Shown here: positions 30,424 to 41,179 of the stretch, piece by piece
How positions within the stretch are numbered: the first letter of the stretch is position 1
Layout of the letters: every line of letters begins with the position of its first letter
Source of the DNA: Spirochaetaceae bacterium 4572_59
GTDB taxonomy: Bacteria > Spirochaetota > Spirochaetia > DSM-2461
Reading direction: 5' to 3'
DNA: 64,000 bases
Assembly: GCA_002084805.1 (NCBI GenBank)
Contig: NBMC01000025.1
Location: forward strand, 1 to 64,000
Position numbers and translations under genes: made by a program
Notes under the pieces: generated by a model
Told to the model about the DNA's origin: nothing
Databases searched by the model: none
Seen by the model: only the letters and a program-made list of their open reading frames with translations

Positions 30424-31557
30424 TTATTCTGTCAGCGCATTCTGAATTTTTCTAATTTTGTCCAGGTTGTCCAGGAATGTCTGAACAACTTCTGGATCAA
30501 ACTGTTTTCCCGACTCCTCTCTTATCAACGCCAGACAGTCCTCTTCCGGCCAGGGATCTTTATAGGGCCTGTAGCTTCTCAGAGCGTCATAAACATCCGC
30601 AACTGCTGTGATACGTGCTTCCACGGGAATCTCTACTCCCTTTATTCCTGTAGGATAACCTGCTCCGTTCCAGTGTTCATGGTGGTATAAAGCAATATTA
30701 GCCGCGGTTTCAATCAGTTTCTGTCCGGCTTCTTTTTGAACATTTTCCGGCTCCAGTTCTTCATCTGTGTGGGTAAAGAAGTTTACAAAACGGTTGGAAG
30801 TCAGAATCCTTTCACCATAACGACAGTGTTTTTTCATAATGGTCCACTCTTCAGCTGTGAGCTTTCCTTTCTTCAGCAGAATATTGTCAGGAATTCCGAT
30901 TTTCCCGATATCATGAACTGGGGAGGCTAGTTGGATCATGTCTACATCTTTTTTGTCCCATCCCATGCCCCTTGCAATACAGGCTGAAAACTCAGAGACC
31001 CGGAGAAAGTGGTCTCCTGTCTCAAAATCCCTGTATTCGGCAGCCTGAGAGAGTATTCCTACAATTTGTCGTCTCGAGAGATCGAGCTGCTCGTTCCTGA
31101 GTTGTAACTGCATGGTTCTTTCTTCCACCAGTTCTTCCAGATGTTCCCGGTACTGCCGGTTCTCTTTCAGAAGACTCGACTTTTCCAATGATTTTTCAAT
31201 TGTATAAGAAAGGATGGAAAGGTCTCTTACCGGTTTGATCAGATAGTCCCAGGCTCCCTGCCTCAGGGCATTAATGGCATCATCCAGGCTGTTCACTCCG
31301 GATATCACAACTACCGGAATTTCCGGGTCCAGCTCTCTTGCTGCTTTCAGAACATCCATTCCATTAGCTTCGGGCATACGGAGGTCTGTTAATATTATCT
31401 GGGGGAGTTCTTCTTTGAGAAGCTCTATTCCGGTCCGTCCGTTGTCCGCTGTTACAATTTCATATCCTTGATCTTCAAGATAGTAGGAAAATACCTGACG
31501 GATTAATGATTCGTCGTCAATAATTAGTATCTTTTTTTGTAATATATTTTCGCCCAT
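30424..31557 (-). CDS. Response regulator with HD-GYP phosphodiesterase domain
   Basis: ILIIDDESLIRQVFSYYL receiver; HDIGKIGIPDNIL, HHEHWNGAGYPTGIKG HD-GYP motifs. Confidence 0.95.
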   Translation of the reverse strand: MGENILQKKILIIDDESLIRQVFSYYLEDQGYEIVTADNGRTGIELLKEELPQIILTDLRMPEANGMDVLKAARELDPEIPVVVISGVNSLDDAINALRQGAWDYLIKPVRDLSILSYTIEKSLEKSSLLKENRQYREHLEELVEERTMQLQLRNEQLDLSRRQIVGILSQAAEYRDFETGDHFLRVSEFSACIARGMGWDKKDVDMIQLASPVHDIGKIGIPDNILLKKGKLTAEEWTIMKKHCRYGERILTSNRFVNFFTHTDEELEPENVQKEAGQKLIETAANIALYHHEHWNGAGYPTGIKGVEIPVEARITAVADVYDALRSYRPYKDPWPEEDCLALIREESGKQFDPEVVQTFLDNLDKIRKIQNALTE

Positions 31558-31709
31558 AATCTGATTATAGCCAATTTATTCTGAAGGTTCGAATTTTTTA
31601 TCAAAAAAACAGCGGTAGATATATTGGCAAAGGCTCCCATATTTACAGTTTCAGGTCAGTCGCTTATACTGCTGTTACTACAAATAATTACAATTTTTGG
31701 AGAAAGTTC

Positions 31710-32519
31710 ATGAAAAAGAGTCTAATCGTTTTCTTGGTTCTGGCTGTATGTTCAGCATCAGTTTTTGCCGGGGGAAACCAGGAAAGTGCATCCGGAGATA
31801 ACTCTCTGGAATATATCAAAGAAAAGGGCGTTTTTGTTCTGGGACTGGATGACAGTTTCCCTCCTATGGGATTCCGGGATGAAAATGGTGAAATTACAGG
31901 ATTTGATATTGATCTGGCTAAAGAAGTCTGTAAAAGAATGGGTGTTGAACTTAAACTGCAGCCCATTGACTGGGATGCCAAGATTCTGGATCTGAACAGT
32001 AAAGATATCGATGTTATCTGGAATGGTCTCTCTATCAATCCTGAAAGAAAAGAGAAAATTGAATTTTCAAAAGCATATATTGCCAATCGTCAGATCATAA
32101 TTGTTCAGGCTGGTTCCGCCATTGACAGCAAAGCTGATCTGGCTGCTAAGACAGTCGGTGTACAGCTGGGAAGTACAGCAGATGATGCTGTAAATAATGA
32201 TGCTGACACAATGGCTTCTCTGGATGAGCTTGTGAAATTCCAGGATAATGTTCAGGCTCTGATGGACCTGGAAGTGGGAAGGATCGATGCTGTTGTTGTC
32301 GATGAGATTCTGGGACGTTACTATATTTCCAAAAAAGAGGGCGTTTTCGGAGTTGCTTCCGAGTCTTTTACAGAAGAAGAGTATGGAATCGGATTCCGGA
32401 AAGGGGAACTTGCTTTTGTAGCCGAAGTGGACCGTATCATTGATGAAATGGTTAAAGATGGTGCAGCCGCAGCCATTTCAAACAAATGGTTTGCTGAAGA
32501 TATACTTTTGCCCCGCTGA
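31710..32519 (+). CDS. Amino-acid ABC transporter substrate-binding protein
   Basis: Signal peptide; VLGLDDSFPPMGFRDENGEITGFDIDLAKEVCKRMG. Confidence 0.92.
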   Translation: MKKSLIVFLVLAVCSASVFAGGNQESASGDNSLEYIKEKGVFVLGLDDSFPPMGFRDENGEITGFDIDLAKEVCKRMGVELKLQPIDWDAKILDLNSKDIDVIWNGLSINPERKEKIEFSKAYIANRQIIIVQAGSAIDSKADLAAKTVGVQLGSTADDAVNNDADTMASLDELVKFQDNVQALMDLEVGRIDAVVVDEILGRYYISKKEGVFGVASESFTEEEYGIGFRKGELAFVAEVDRIIDEMVKDGAAAAISNKWFAEDILLPR

Positions 32520-33166
32520 TGGAATATCTGATTGATTCGACCCGGTATATCCTTATGGGATGTACTGTAACGTTGAAACTGTTTTTTATTACATTGATCT
32601 TATCTCTCCCCTTGGGTTTTATCTGTGCTATGGGTAAAGCTTCCAGCTGGAGGACTGTCCGGGTATTAATGGACTCCTATACCTCTGTTGTGCGGGGAAC
32701 ACCCCTGCTGTTGCAGATCTTTTTTGTCTATTACGGGCTTCCCATTATAATCCCTGGTTTGCGTCTGGAGCGTTTTAATGCCGCCGCTCTGACTTTTATT
32801 CTTAATTATGGTGCTTACTTTACCGAGATTTTCCGAAGTGGAATCCAGTCTATCGACCGGGGGCAGTATGAGGCTTCCCGGGTTCTGGGGATGAGTTATA
32901 CTCAGACTATGATACGGATTGTTCTGCCTCAGACTATTAAACGAGTACTCCCGACCATTGCAAATGAGGCAATAACTCTTGTAAAAGATACAGCACTTAT
33001 TGTTGTTCTGGGAATTGGTGATATTCTGAGAAACTCAAAAGAGATCGTTGCCCGGGACTTTACAATCAGTCCTTTTGTTATTGCCGCTCTGATCTATCTT
33101 GGTATGAACTATCTCTTGGTGCTGTTCTTTAACAGGATGGAAAAAAGGTATTCCGTTTATGAGTGA
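32519..33166 (+). CDS. Amino-acid ABC transporter permease
   Basis: [17 protein letters not shown] and [21 protein letters not shown]. Confidence 0.93.
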   Translation: MEYLIDSTRYILMGCTVTLKLFFITLILSLPLGFICAMGKASSWRTVRVLMDSYTSVVRGTPLLLQIFFVYYGLPIIIPGLRLERFNAAALTFILNYGAYFTEIFRSGIQSIDRGQYEASRVLGMSYTQTMIRIVLPQTIKRVLPTIANEAITLVKDTALIVVLGIGDILRNSKEIVARDFTISPFVIAALIYLGMNYLLVLFFNRMEKRYSVYE

Positions 33167-33908
33167 TATGATACATATAAGAGGGCTGAAAAAGTCCTTT
33201 GGAAGTCTTGAGGTTTTAAAGGGTGTGGATATGACTGTCCGGAAAGGGGAGATCATCTCTATTATCGGACCTTCCGGTTCCGGAAAGAGTACTCTTCTCA
33301 GAACTCTGATCCATCTTGAAAAAGCCTCAGACGGAGAGATTATTATCGAGGGTGAGGCGACGCTGACACAATCGGGAGAGCATATATCCGAAAGCCAGAT
33401 TCGCCAGCGCTGCCGGAAGCTGGGAATGGTATTTCAGAACTTCAATCTTTTCCCTCATAAAACTGCCCTGGAAAACGTAATGGAAGCCCCCCTGACTGTT
33501 CTGAAAAAGGATAAGTCAGAAGCTATTCGTATAGCTGAGGAGCTACTAGCAAAAGTTGGTCTCTCGGATAAACGGGATAGTTATCCCTACTATCTGTCGG
33601 GAGGACAAAAACAGCGTGTTGCCATTGCTCGTGCTCTGGCTATGGCTCCGGATATTATGCTTTTTGATGAACCCACCAGTGCTTTGGATCCCGAGCTGAT
33701 TGGAGAAGTTCTTTCGGTTATCAAGGATCTTGCTTCAGAACATATGACCATGCTGATTGTTACCCACGAAATGACATTTGCCCGTGAGGTTTCTGATAAG
33801 GTTGTCTTTATGGATGAAGGTCGAATTCTTGAGATGGCTCCTCCTGAAAAGATCTTTAGCGATCCGGATCATCCTCGAATCAAGACATTCTTGGACAAAA
33901 TGCTCTGA
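33159..33908 (+). CDS. Amino-acid ABC transporter ATP-binding protein
   Basis: [47 protein letters not shown]. Confidence 0.95.
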   Translation: MSDMIHIRGLKKSFGSLEVLKGVDMTVRKGEIISIIGPSGSGKSTLLRTLIHLEKASDGEIIIEGEATLTQSGEHISESQIRQRCRKLGMVFQNFNLFPHKTALENVMEAPLTVLKKDKSEAIRIAEELLAKVGLSDKRDSYPYYLSGGQKQRVAIARALAMAPDIMLFDEPTSALDPELIGEVLSVIKDLASEHMTMLIVTHEMTFAREVSDKVVFMDEGRILEMAPPEKIFSDPDHPRIKTFLDKML

Positions 33909-33959
33909 TTTGTAAATCCCGGTAGTATCCTGTACACTTTTTTTATCAGTTAAGAGGGG

Positions 33960-36770
33960 TTGTGTGTGGAAGTTGTATTGATTCTATTGGGATTGGGGCT
34001 TTTTTTCTCTCCTGTTATTGCAGTCCTGGTTTTCAGAAGAAAGTTAAAGGATCTGGATGAGCGTTACCGCCGTCTGGAGGAACGCCTCAGCATATTTGAA
34101 AAAAACGGAACAAAACTGTCAGCCTCCGATTCCAGCGGAGTTGAAGAGCCATTCATTCCAGAGTCCTCCCCTGATGTTCCCCTTGACAAATCCGGAAGAA
34201 AGAAACGTTCCGGATCAGAAATTAAACCTCATCCCCTGCCGCCTGTTCTGAAAAAACTGGAAAAGCAATTTCTGGATAACTGGACCGGAATTCTCGGTGC
34301 TGTTATTATTGTAGTGGGTGTTGGTTTTTTAAGTCTTTATGCCGCTCTCAATATGGGTGAGTTTGCCCGCTTTCTACTCCTGCTGTTTCTTGCGGCTATC
34401 CCGGCAGGGCTCTTCTATTATCTGAAAGACAGTGAAAAGTGGGTGCGTCAGGCCAGCTGGTTCCGCAGTATCAGCGGGGCCATTTTTCTTTTCGCCTGTC
34501 TTGGCTCAGGAGGTATTCCCGGTCTACAATGGATCCATAATCCTTTTCAGTCTCTGGGACTTCTGATGCTGGGTATTGTTGTTAACCTGGGGCTTTCCTC
34601 TCTGGGGGGAAAACAGTACTTTGCCTCTTTTCATACCCTTCTCAGTTTACTGGCTTTGATTGTGATTCCCCCCGGGACAACAACCCTTGTTGTAGCTGCC
34701 CTTATCTGCCTCTATGCCATCATTCAGACTTACAAGGTCTGCTGGGATCTGCACCTTCTGCTCACTATCACAGGATTTTTTGCTTACCATCTCTTCTGGA
34801 TGACCTCACTGCAGAAGGACGGCTTCAGTGATCTGGCCCGCTTTCAGGGAGCCGGAGCTGTTGTTCTGATCTTTATGGCAGCGGCTATGATTCATTATAG
34901 GAAAAACTATGCCACTGGTCGTTTTGAGCTTTTCCCCTTCCTGGTTCATCTGGCAAACTGGGCTTATTTCAGTGCCGGTATGATCCTCTATATCGGGGAG
35001 TATCAGTGGCGTACTGTTCCCCTGATCGCGGCGGCTCTGGCAGCCATGGTTCTTGCAGGTATGGCAGAAAAAAAAGATATAAAATGGCTGCGGACAACAG
35101 ATTATATGATTATGCAGATCCTGGTTCTGGCGGCCCTGTTTACTCTTAAAGGGTGGGATGTTCAGAATTATATGATCTGGGGACTGATCTTTGCGGAAAC
35201 AACCATTTTTACCCGTACGATGCTTGTGCAGAACTATCATCTTCTTTTCAGGATTGGGGTGAACATTGGATATCTCTCATCCCTTGTCTTGACGGTTCTT
35301 GCCTTCGATGCATCTCCTGGAGAGTATGCTGCGGTTCTTATACCCGCTGCTGCTCTAGTTCTGACAGTGTTCAATCACAGATTATTCTATCATCAGGACG
35401 ATTCCCGCTGGATTCTGGGAGATACCCTTCCCGGGATGGGCAGAAATAATAAGGAATTTGCCCTGAGCGGAATATTTATGGCTGTTCTTGGATGTGCCGT
35501 TCTGGCGGCCCTACAGGAAGTGAAGCTTCCCGCGGGCTTTGAAATCCTTCCGGCAGCTCCGTTATTGATTCTTGTCCTCTGGAGCCGTAAAGAATCTCCC
35601 TCACGGGGTATGTCATGGGGAGCCGTTCTATTTTTGTCTGTATTCGTTCTGACAGGATGGGAGCAACTTTTAAGACTGAACTCTCCGGGAGAGCATCTTC
35701 TGACAGGGCTCGCTCTGCTCTCTTCTACAGTTGCGGGGGGATCTTTTCTAAAGGGGGGGGATAAAAAATTGACTGGGCCGGTTTTCGCCTGGCTTTTGAT
35801 GACGGGGTCCATTCTTTTTCTCTCCTATGCTCTGCTTAATCCCTTATCAGCGATTTTGCCGGGGATACTGTGGCTGAGTCTGTCTGCCGGTCTGGCGGTT
35901 GCACTCCCTGTTCCCCGAATCGTCAGGCAGATGGGGCTGATTTTTCTGGCCTCCTATCTGTTGCGGCATTTTATGGTGCATATTCACCTGGAAGAACAAT
36001 GGGTCGGGATCCCCGTAAAGTATCTTTTGGATGTGCTGCCACTTCCTGTCTTGATTCTCTGGTATCGGCAGAAGGGCAAATGGATGCCCCTGCTGTTGGA
36101 ATTGACCCTTGTTTTTTCTGTAGCTGTTGTTCTGATTGAACTTCCTTTGATATGGATCCCCGCCGCTCTTGAGGGCCTGGCCCTCATTGCCTTGTTTACA
36201 GGCTGTATCGGTCAGGCTCATTCCCGTTTGAGAATCTACTCTCTTCTTTTGAATTGGGTTTCCCTGGTTCTTCTGATAACGGTTGTTTTTGTACAATCTG
36301 ATAATCCGCTTTTTCCCCTGGCCGGGGCGCTTTCTCTTCTGTTGGGGCTTGCCTATCTTGTTCTCTCTTACCGTCATGCCTCTTTCGAAACGCTTGAGAC
36401 TCCTCGTATCCTTCCCTGGCTTAAAAAGGTATGCGGAGAAATCCAAAAGAGTTTTCATGCTCTCCTTCTTTATCCTATATTCCTGGCTTGTGCTTTTTTT
36501 ATATTTCATACGGCTGCTGCAGAAATAAGAACCTTTTTCTGGGCGCTGGAATGCTTTCTCCTCTACGGGGCCAGTCTCTTTCTTGGTGAGGAACACTTCA
36601 GGACTATCTCTCAGGGCGGATTATTTTTCTGTGTGATTCGTCTTGTCTTTGTGGATATGTCCGGTAGTACACCTTTGATCCGGGGGCTTGTATTTCTGGG
36701 AGTGGGGATGATGATGCTGGGAGTGAATATTCTGTACAATCGCTTTAAAGAACGTTTTCAAAAAGAATAG
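33960..36770 (+). CDS. Large polytopic membrane protein (DUF2339-like)
   Basis: N-terminal coiled coil then many TM segments; LDNWTGILGAVIIVVGVGFLSLYA. Confidence 0.7.
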   Translation: MCVEVVLILLGLGLFFSPVIAVLVFRRKLKDLDERYRRLEERLSIFEKNGTKLSASDSSGVEEPFIPESSPDVPLDKSGRKKRSGSEIKPHPLPPVLKKLEKQFLDNWTGILGAVIIVVGVGFLSLYAALNMGEFARFLLLLFLAAIPAGLFYYLKDSEKWVRQASWFRSISGAIFLFACLGSGGIPGLQWIHNPFQSLGLLMLGIVVNLGLSSLGGKQYFASFHTLLSLLALIVIPPGTTTLVVAALICLYAIIQTYKVCWDLHLLLTITGFFAYHLFWMTSLQKDGFSDLARFQGAGAVVLIFMAAAMIHYRKNYATGRFELFPFLVHLANWAYFSAGMILYIGEYQWRTVPLIAAALAAMVLAGMAEKKDIKWLRTTDYMIMQILVLAALFTLKGWDVQNYMIWGLIFAETTIFTRTMLVQNYHLLFRIGVNIGYLSSLVLTVLAFDASPGEYAAVLIPAAALVLTVFNHRLFYHQDDSRWILGDTLPGMGRNNKEFALSGIFMAVLGCAVLAALQEVKLPAGFEILPAAPLLILVLWSRKESPSRGMSWGAVLFLSVFVLTGWEQLLRLNSPGEHLLTGLALLSSTVAGGSFLKGGDKKLTGPVFAWLLMTGSILFLSYALLNPLSAILPGILWLSLSAGLAVALPVPRIVRQMGLIFLASYLLRHFMVHIHLEEQWVGIPVKYLLDVLPLPVLILWYRQKGKWMPLLLELTLVFSVAVVLIELPLIWIPAALEGLALIALFTGCIGQAHSRLRIYSLLLNWVSLVLLITVVFVQSDNPLFPLAGALSLLLGLAYLVLSYRHASFETLETPRILPWLKKVCGEIQKSFHALLLYPIFLACAFFIFHTAAAEIRTFFWALECFLLYGASLFLGEEHFRTISQGGLFFCVIRLVFVDMSGSTPLIRGLVFLGVGMMMLGVNILYNRFKERFQKE

Positions 36771-36858
36771 AATCCTCTTCTTGAAAATAATTAATAAAGT
36801 GCGTGATTTGATCCGGAAAAGAGTTATAATATGTTGATATTGTTAGGGAGGGTTCTTG

Positions 36859-37392
36859 TTGGCCAGGATATATAATTTTCCGACTGATAACGTAGAAATT
36901 GATTTGTCTCAACATGATACTGTATTCAAAATTCCTCTGCTAACGGAAAATCAGTTTATGAAATCCCGTTGCAGTGAAAAAGAGAAGCAGGAGCTTCTGC
37001 CTGTCTTTATAGATCTTTTTTCACTTCATCACAGTTATCAGGATGGCGGAATCCCCGCCCTTGAACAAGATCTCAATATCCTCCGGCATCCCTTTATGGT
37101 TGAAGCTTTACAGATGTTTCTGAATGGGGAATCTCCCGAGCAGACAAACAAAAAATTATCCAGGAAAGTCCAGTCCTCCAGGGTCTCTGGAAAGGCTCTT
37201 TTGGAAAAGATGCTTATCCAGAGGGCTGTGCTCAGTATGGCAGTGGGGAATCTCCCAGGGACAACCCATAAACTACTTATGGATCTTCTGGATTTTGATG
37301 ATCCTACCTGTGTGGTTGATATTCTCTTTGAAGCTTTATACCAGTCCAGACCGGAAAAAAGTGGAGATATTATTCCCTTCGAATCCTGTTGA
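36859..37392 (+). CDS. Hypothetical protein
   Basis: Single ~178-aa ORF, no recognised motif. Confidence 0.6.
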   Translation: MARIYNFPTDNVEIDLSQHDTVFKIPLLTENQFMKSRCSEKEKQELLPVFIDLFSLHHSYQDGGIPALEQDLNILRHPFMVEALQMFLNGESPEQTNKKLSRKVQSSRVSGKALLEKMLIQRAVLSMAVGNLPGTTHKLLMDLLDFDDPTCVVDILFEALYQSRPEKSGDIIPFESC

Positions 37393-37413
37393 TCTCAGTT
37401 TTTTTATAGAGAT

Positions 37414-38337
37414 TTATCCTCCACAAAGTCCACAGGGATCACCCTCTTTTTTATCAGTAAAATATCCATTTTTCGTGTTCCCGTAATAACGGCATCCCGG
37501 GTTGTGACGGGTCCCGTTTGAGCTATTGATCCAGTACTCAACCCCTTCCATAGTCTGCTCTGTTGAGGCTGCCTTTCCTTTCGGGAGCTGATAGGATTCA
37601 AAGTTCCACAGATCTTTATCGAAACGGGCTTCCAGTTCAATTTCAAGGTCATCCTCAAGGGCAGGAAAGAAATCAATACCAGTCATAATTTCCACATCAT
37701 CTACCGAAAGCGCATAGGAGGAGGGCGGAAAATCACTTTTCTTATTGGGCAGGATAAATCCGATGCATTTTATTCCGGGCTCCTCCATATCCAGGATCAC
37801 CTTATAGTAGTATTCAGGAACCGCTACCGCGTTTGCTCCGATTCTGATGTAGTCTTTCTTGTTTAGAACCGGTCCTGTCACCACATAGATCGATTTGTTT
37901 TCATAGGCCCATTGCCGGACAAGGGCTTCCAGTTTTTTCCATATTCCTCTATTGAAGGAAGGATCCTGGGGACTCATATTAGAAAGATAAAAGGATTCCG
38001 ACATGGCGTGGGGGGAGAACTTCATATCTGCGGCGGGTGCCAGATGGCCTCTGTCGTATCCGGAACCTCTGTAATCATTCAAAGAGGCGGAATGGGATGT
38101 AATCAGTGGATCTGAGCGAAAGTTGTCGGCTCTTTTTTCACTGCCCAGAACTTCCTGTCGGGTCAGCTCATAGGCCACCCAGTCGGCCTGTTCGAACTCT
38201 TCATTATAACTGAGGGTATAGTTTTCATGATAGATCAGCTGATCATCAGGACGGGGGGCGGGGATCTCGGGGGATTGTGCCCGCAAGCAGATCTGTGCTA
38301 GCAGTAGGGAGATTAGGAGGGACCATTTTCGTTTCAT
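37414..38337 (-). CDS. Secreted DNA/RNA non-specific endonuclease
   Basis: Signal peptide; YRGSGYDRGHLAPAADMKFS (DRGH motif); Cys-containing C-terminus. Confidence 0.9.
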   Translation of the reverse strand: MKRKWSLLISLLLAQICLRAQSPEIPAPRPDDQLIYHENYTLSYNEEFEQADWVAYELTRQEVLGSEKRADNFRSDPLITSHSASLNDYRGSGYDRGHLAPAADMKFSPHAMSESFYLSNMSPQDPSFNRGIWKKLEALVRQWAYENKSIYVVTGPVLNKKDYIRIGANAVAVPEYYYKVILDMEEPGIKCIGFILPNKKSDFPPSSYALSVDDVEIMTGIDFFPALEDDLEIELEARFDKDLWNFESYQLPKGKAASTEQTMEGVEYWINSSNGTRHNPGCRYYGNTKNGYFTDKKEGDPCGLCGG

Positions 38338-38620
38338 TTCTAAATTGTAACTTTTTTTGAGATTATTTGAAGTAGCAACGATAATTTTTCCGTTTGTTCT
38401 CTTCAGTTCTTATCCCTCTAGCGATGTGCTACAACTATCACACAATATCTATTTCGCCCCACAGTCCGTCTAAAGCATCCGTCTCAGAACTTCCGGTTGT
38501 TGCTTAAATTCTCATTTTGAACATGGTTTAACTCTTTTAAGTAGGGATATAGCAAAAAGTGTATCATTTTGTAATAAAAGTATATCTTTCCGATAAAAAA
38601 TCCATCAATTAGTGAAAAAT

Positions 38621-38647
38621 GGTGAATTGCTAAAATTGGAATTCACC
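38621..38647. promoter_or_regulatory. Perfect 8-bp inverted repeat upstream of sugar ABC operon, candidate operator
   Basis: GGTGAATT-11 nt-AATTCACC. Confidence 0.45.
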
Positions 38648-38678
38648 CTGGATAATTGAGACTGTTAAGGAGGCAGGA

Positions 38679-40163
38679 ATGGGTCGAACCCTAGTCGAAA
38701 TTGAAAAAATTTCAAAAATTTTTCCCGGTGTAAAAGCTTTACAGAATGTGGGCTTTAATATTAATACGGGAGAGATACATGCTCTGATTGGAGAAAACGG
38801 AGCGGGGAAATCCACTCTGATAAAAATATTGTCCGGCGTCTATCAACCTGAAGCTGGTGGTAAGATTACTATGAATGGAAAGGTTCTGGAGGAGTTGACT
38901 CCCTTGGAATCTCTGCGAAATGGTATTGTCGTCATTTATCAGGATTTTTCACTGTTCCCCAATTTGTCAGTCATGGAAAACATAGCCCTCGGGCATAGTG
39001 TTGAAAAAAATGATACCCTTGTTAGCTGGAAAGCAATGGAGGCGATTGCCGCTGATGCTCTTGACCAGCTGGGACTTATACTGGATTTTCATGTGCCTCT
39101 GGGGGAGTTGTCTGTTGCTAAACAGCAGCTGGTTGCCATCGCCAGAGCTCTGGCAAATAATGCGAAGCTTCTGATTCTGGATGAGCCTACCTCCTCTCTC
39201 TCAAAGGGTGAAGTGAAAAAGCTGTTTGAAATCATGCTTTCTCTAAAAAAAAGAGGTATCGCGCTTCTTTTTATCAGCCATAAACTGGATGAGCTATTTG
39301 CGGTATCCGATCGCTTCACCGTTCTGAGGGATGGCCAGTACATTGGTACCTATAGCGAAGATGAACTTGATGATGATCAGCTTATTTCCCTTATGGTAGG
39401 TCGCAAGATTGAATACACCATCTATCCGAAGAACAAAAAAGAGGAACCTCTGCTGGAAATACAAAATTTTTCCAAAAAAGGAAATTTTCAGGATATCAAC
39501 TTCACCTTGCATAAGGGGGAAATCCTGGGGCTGACAGGACTGGTCGGTGCGGGAAGAACCGAGGTGGCTCAAGCTATCTTCGGTCTGAATCCGGTGGATG
39601 AAGGAACCATGCTGCTGGATGGTGCCCCCCTTGTTATCAATACGCCCGATGAGGCTGTGAAAGCCGGAATCGCCTATGTCCCGGAGAACCGGCTACAGGA
39701 AGGGCTTGTTCTGCGGAAATCCATCGAGGATAATATATCTCTTTCAGTATTGGACTCCATATCCGCCAACAACGGTCTGGTAGACCTGACTCTGAAGAGG
39801 TCTTTAACTGAAAAATGGATGGATCAGCTGGGTATCCGGCCGAACAATCCTCAAATGCTTGCCTCCAAACTTTCCGGTGGGAACCAGCAGCGTGTGGTCA
39901 TTTCAAAATGGCTGGCAACTGAACCGCGGGTCCTTATCGTCGATGAACCGACCAACGGGATCGATATCGGGGCAAAATCAGAAATCCATCAGCTTTTGAG
40001 GGAGCTTGCCGCTTCCGGTCTGGGGATTCTGGTAATATCCTCAGAGTTGCCGGAAATCCTGGCAATCGCCGACCGTGTCGCGGTTATGCGGCACGGCCGA
40101 ATCATCACGCAGATGTTCTGTGAGGGGTTGAATCAGGAAGATATTATGAGTAAGGCATTGTAG
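38679..40163 (+). CDS. Sugar ABC transporter ATP-binding protein (RbsA-type)
   Basis: Two ABC domains; IGENGAGKSTLIKILSG; LSGGNQQRVVISKWLA. Confidence 0.95.
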   Translation: MGRTLVEIEKISKIFPGVKALQNVGFNINTGEIHALIGENGAGKSTLIKILSGVYQPEAGGKITMNGKVLEELTPLESLRNGIVVIYQDFSLFPNLSVMENIALGHSVEKNDTLVSWKAMEAIAADALDQLGLILDFHVPLGELSVAKQQLVAIARALANNAKLLILDEPTSSLSKGEVKKLFEIMLSLKKRGIALLFISHKLDELFAVSDRFTVLRDGQYIGTYSEDELDDDQLISLMVGRKIEYTIYPKNKKEEPLLEIQNFSKKGNFQDINFTLHKGEILGLTGLVGAGRTEVAQAIFGLNPVDEGTMLLDGAPLVINTPDEAVKAGIAYVPENRLQEGLVLRKSIEDNISLSVLDSISANNGLVDLTLKRSLTEKWMDQLGIRPNNPQMLASKLSGGNQQRVVISKWLATEPRVLIVDEPTNGIDIGAKSEIHQLLRELAASGLGILVISSELPEILAIADRVAVMRHGRIITQMFCEGLNQEDIMSKAL

Positions 40164-40173
40164 GGGTGTGTGA

Positions 40174-41172
40174 GTGAATATTAAATCATTAAAAATTAAA
40201 GAATTGCCGATTCTGCTGATTCTTTTACTGTTGTCGCTGATTATTACCATTGCCAATCCTACCTTTTTGACTGTGGAAAATTTTCTGGATATCCTGAAGA
40301 GCAATCTGGTTCTGGCTATGATGGCTTTGGGGATGCTTATGGTATTGCTCACAGGTGGTATTGATGTTTCCGTGGCATCCATTATAGCGGCTGTTACTGT
40401 TATTACCGGTCAGTCTCTGATTCACTTTAGTTCCAATATCTTTGTGACCATACTGGTGGCATGTCTGAGTGGCACTCTGATGGGCCTGGTTAATGGTCTG
40501 TTGATCGCGAAACTGAAAATCCCGCCCATAGTAGCCACTCTAGGAACTATGAGTGTCATTCTGGGCCTTGTTCTCTATCTGACCAATGGGGCCTGGATCA
40601 CGGGAATCCCAGACAGTTTTATCGAGTTTGGCCGTATAACACTGTTTTCTTTTGAACTGGTTGACGGACGCACAATCGGCTTTCCCGTACAGGTCCTCTT
40701 TCTGATACCTGTCATTTTTCTGACCTGGTTCATTCTGAAAAAAACTGTCATTGGTAGAGGGATTTATGCGATCGGAGGCAATCTGGAATCAGCGGAAAGA
40801 ATGGGATTCAAGGCGGATCGGATCCTGATTTTTGTCTACAGTTTTGAAGGATTCCTGATCGGGCTGGCCGCAGTGGTGCATACCTCTATCATGAGGCAGG
40901 TGGATCCTAATGCTTTCCTGGGATTTGAAATGCAGGTGATTGCCGCAGTCGTTCTGGGGGGTGCCAGTGTTCTGGGAGGATTCGGTTCCGTTCTGGGAAC
41001 GGTAATCGGGGTATCTCTGTTCTGTGTTATCAACAATGGTTTGATTCTGATGCACATCCCTGTTTTCTGGCAGAAGATTGTTGTTGGTTTGATTATTATC
41101 GGATCCATCAGTATCGATATGATTCAGAAACAGCGGGTTGAGAAAAACAAAATCCGTGTGGATGTGGAGTAG
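40174..41172 (+). CDS. Sugar ABC transporter permease (RbsC-type)
   Basis: LTGGIDVSVASI, IGGNLESAERMGFKA, VVLGGASVLGGFGSVLGTVIG. Confidence 0.93.
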   Translation: MNIKSLKIKELPILLILLLLSLIITIANPTFLTVENFLDILKSNLVLAMMALGMLMVLLTGGIDVSVASIIAAVTVITGQSLIHFSSNIFVTILVACLSGTLMGLVNGLLIAKLKIPPIVATLGTMSVILGLVLYLTNGAWITGIPDSFIEFGRITLFSFELVDGRTIGFPVQVLFLIPVIFLTWFILKKTVIGRGIYAIGGNLESAERMGFKADRILIFVYSFEGFLIGLAAVVHTSIMRQVDPNAFLGFEMQVIAAVVLGGASVLGGFGSVLGTVIGVSLFCVINNGLILMHIPVFWQKIVVGLIIIGSISIDMIQKQRVEKNKIRVDVE

Positions 41173-41179
41173 AAGTTAT

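Noticed and set aside
30404-30435. CTGACAGAATA/TATTCTGTCAG hairpin as a bidirectional terminator
   Set aside because: Strong dyad between convergent genes, but no clear T runs and it overlaps the HD-GYP stop codon; not claimed as a feature.
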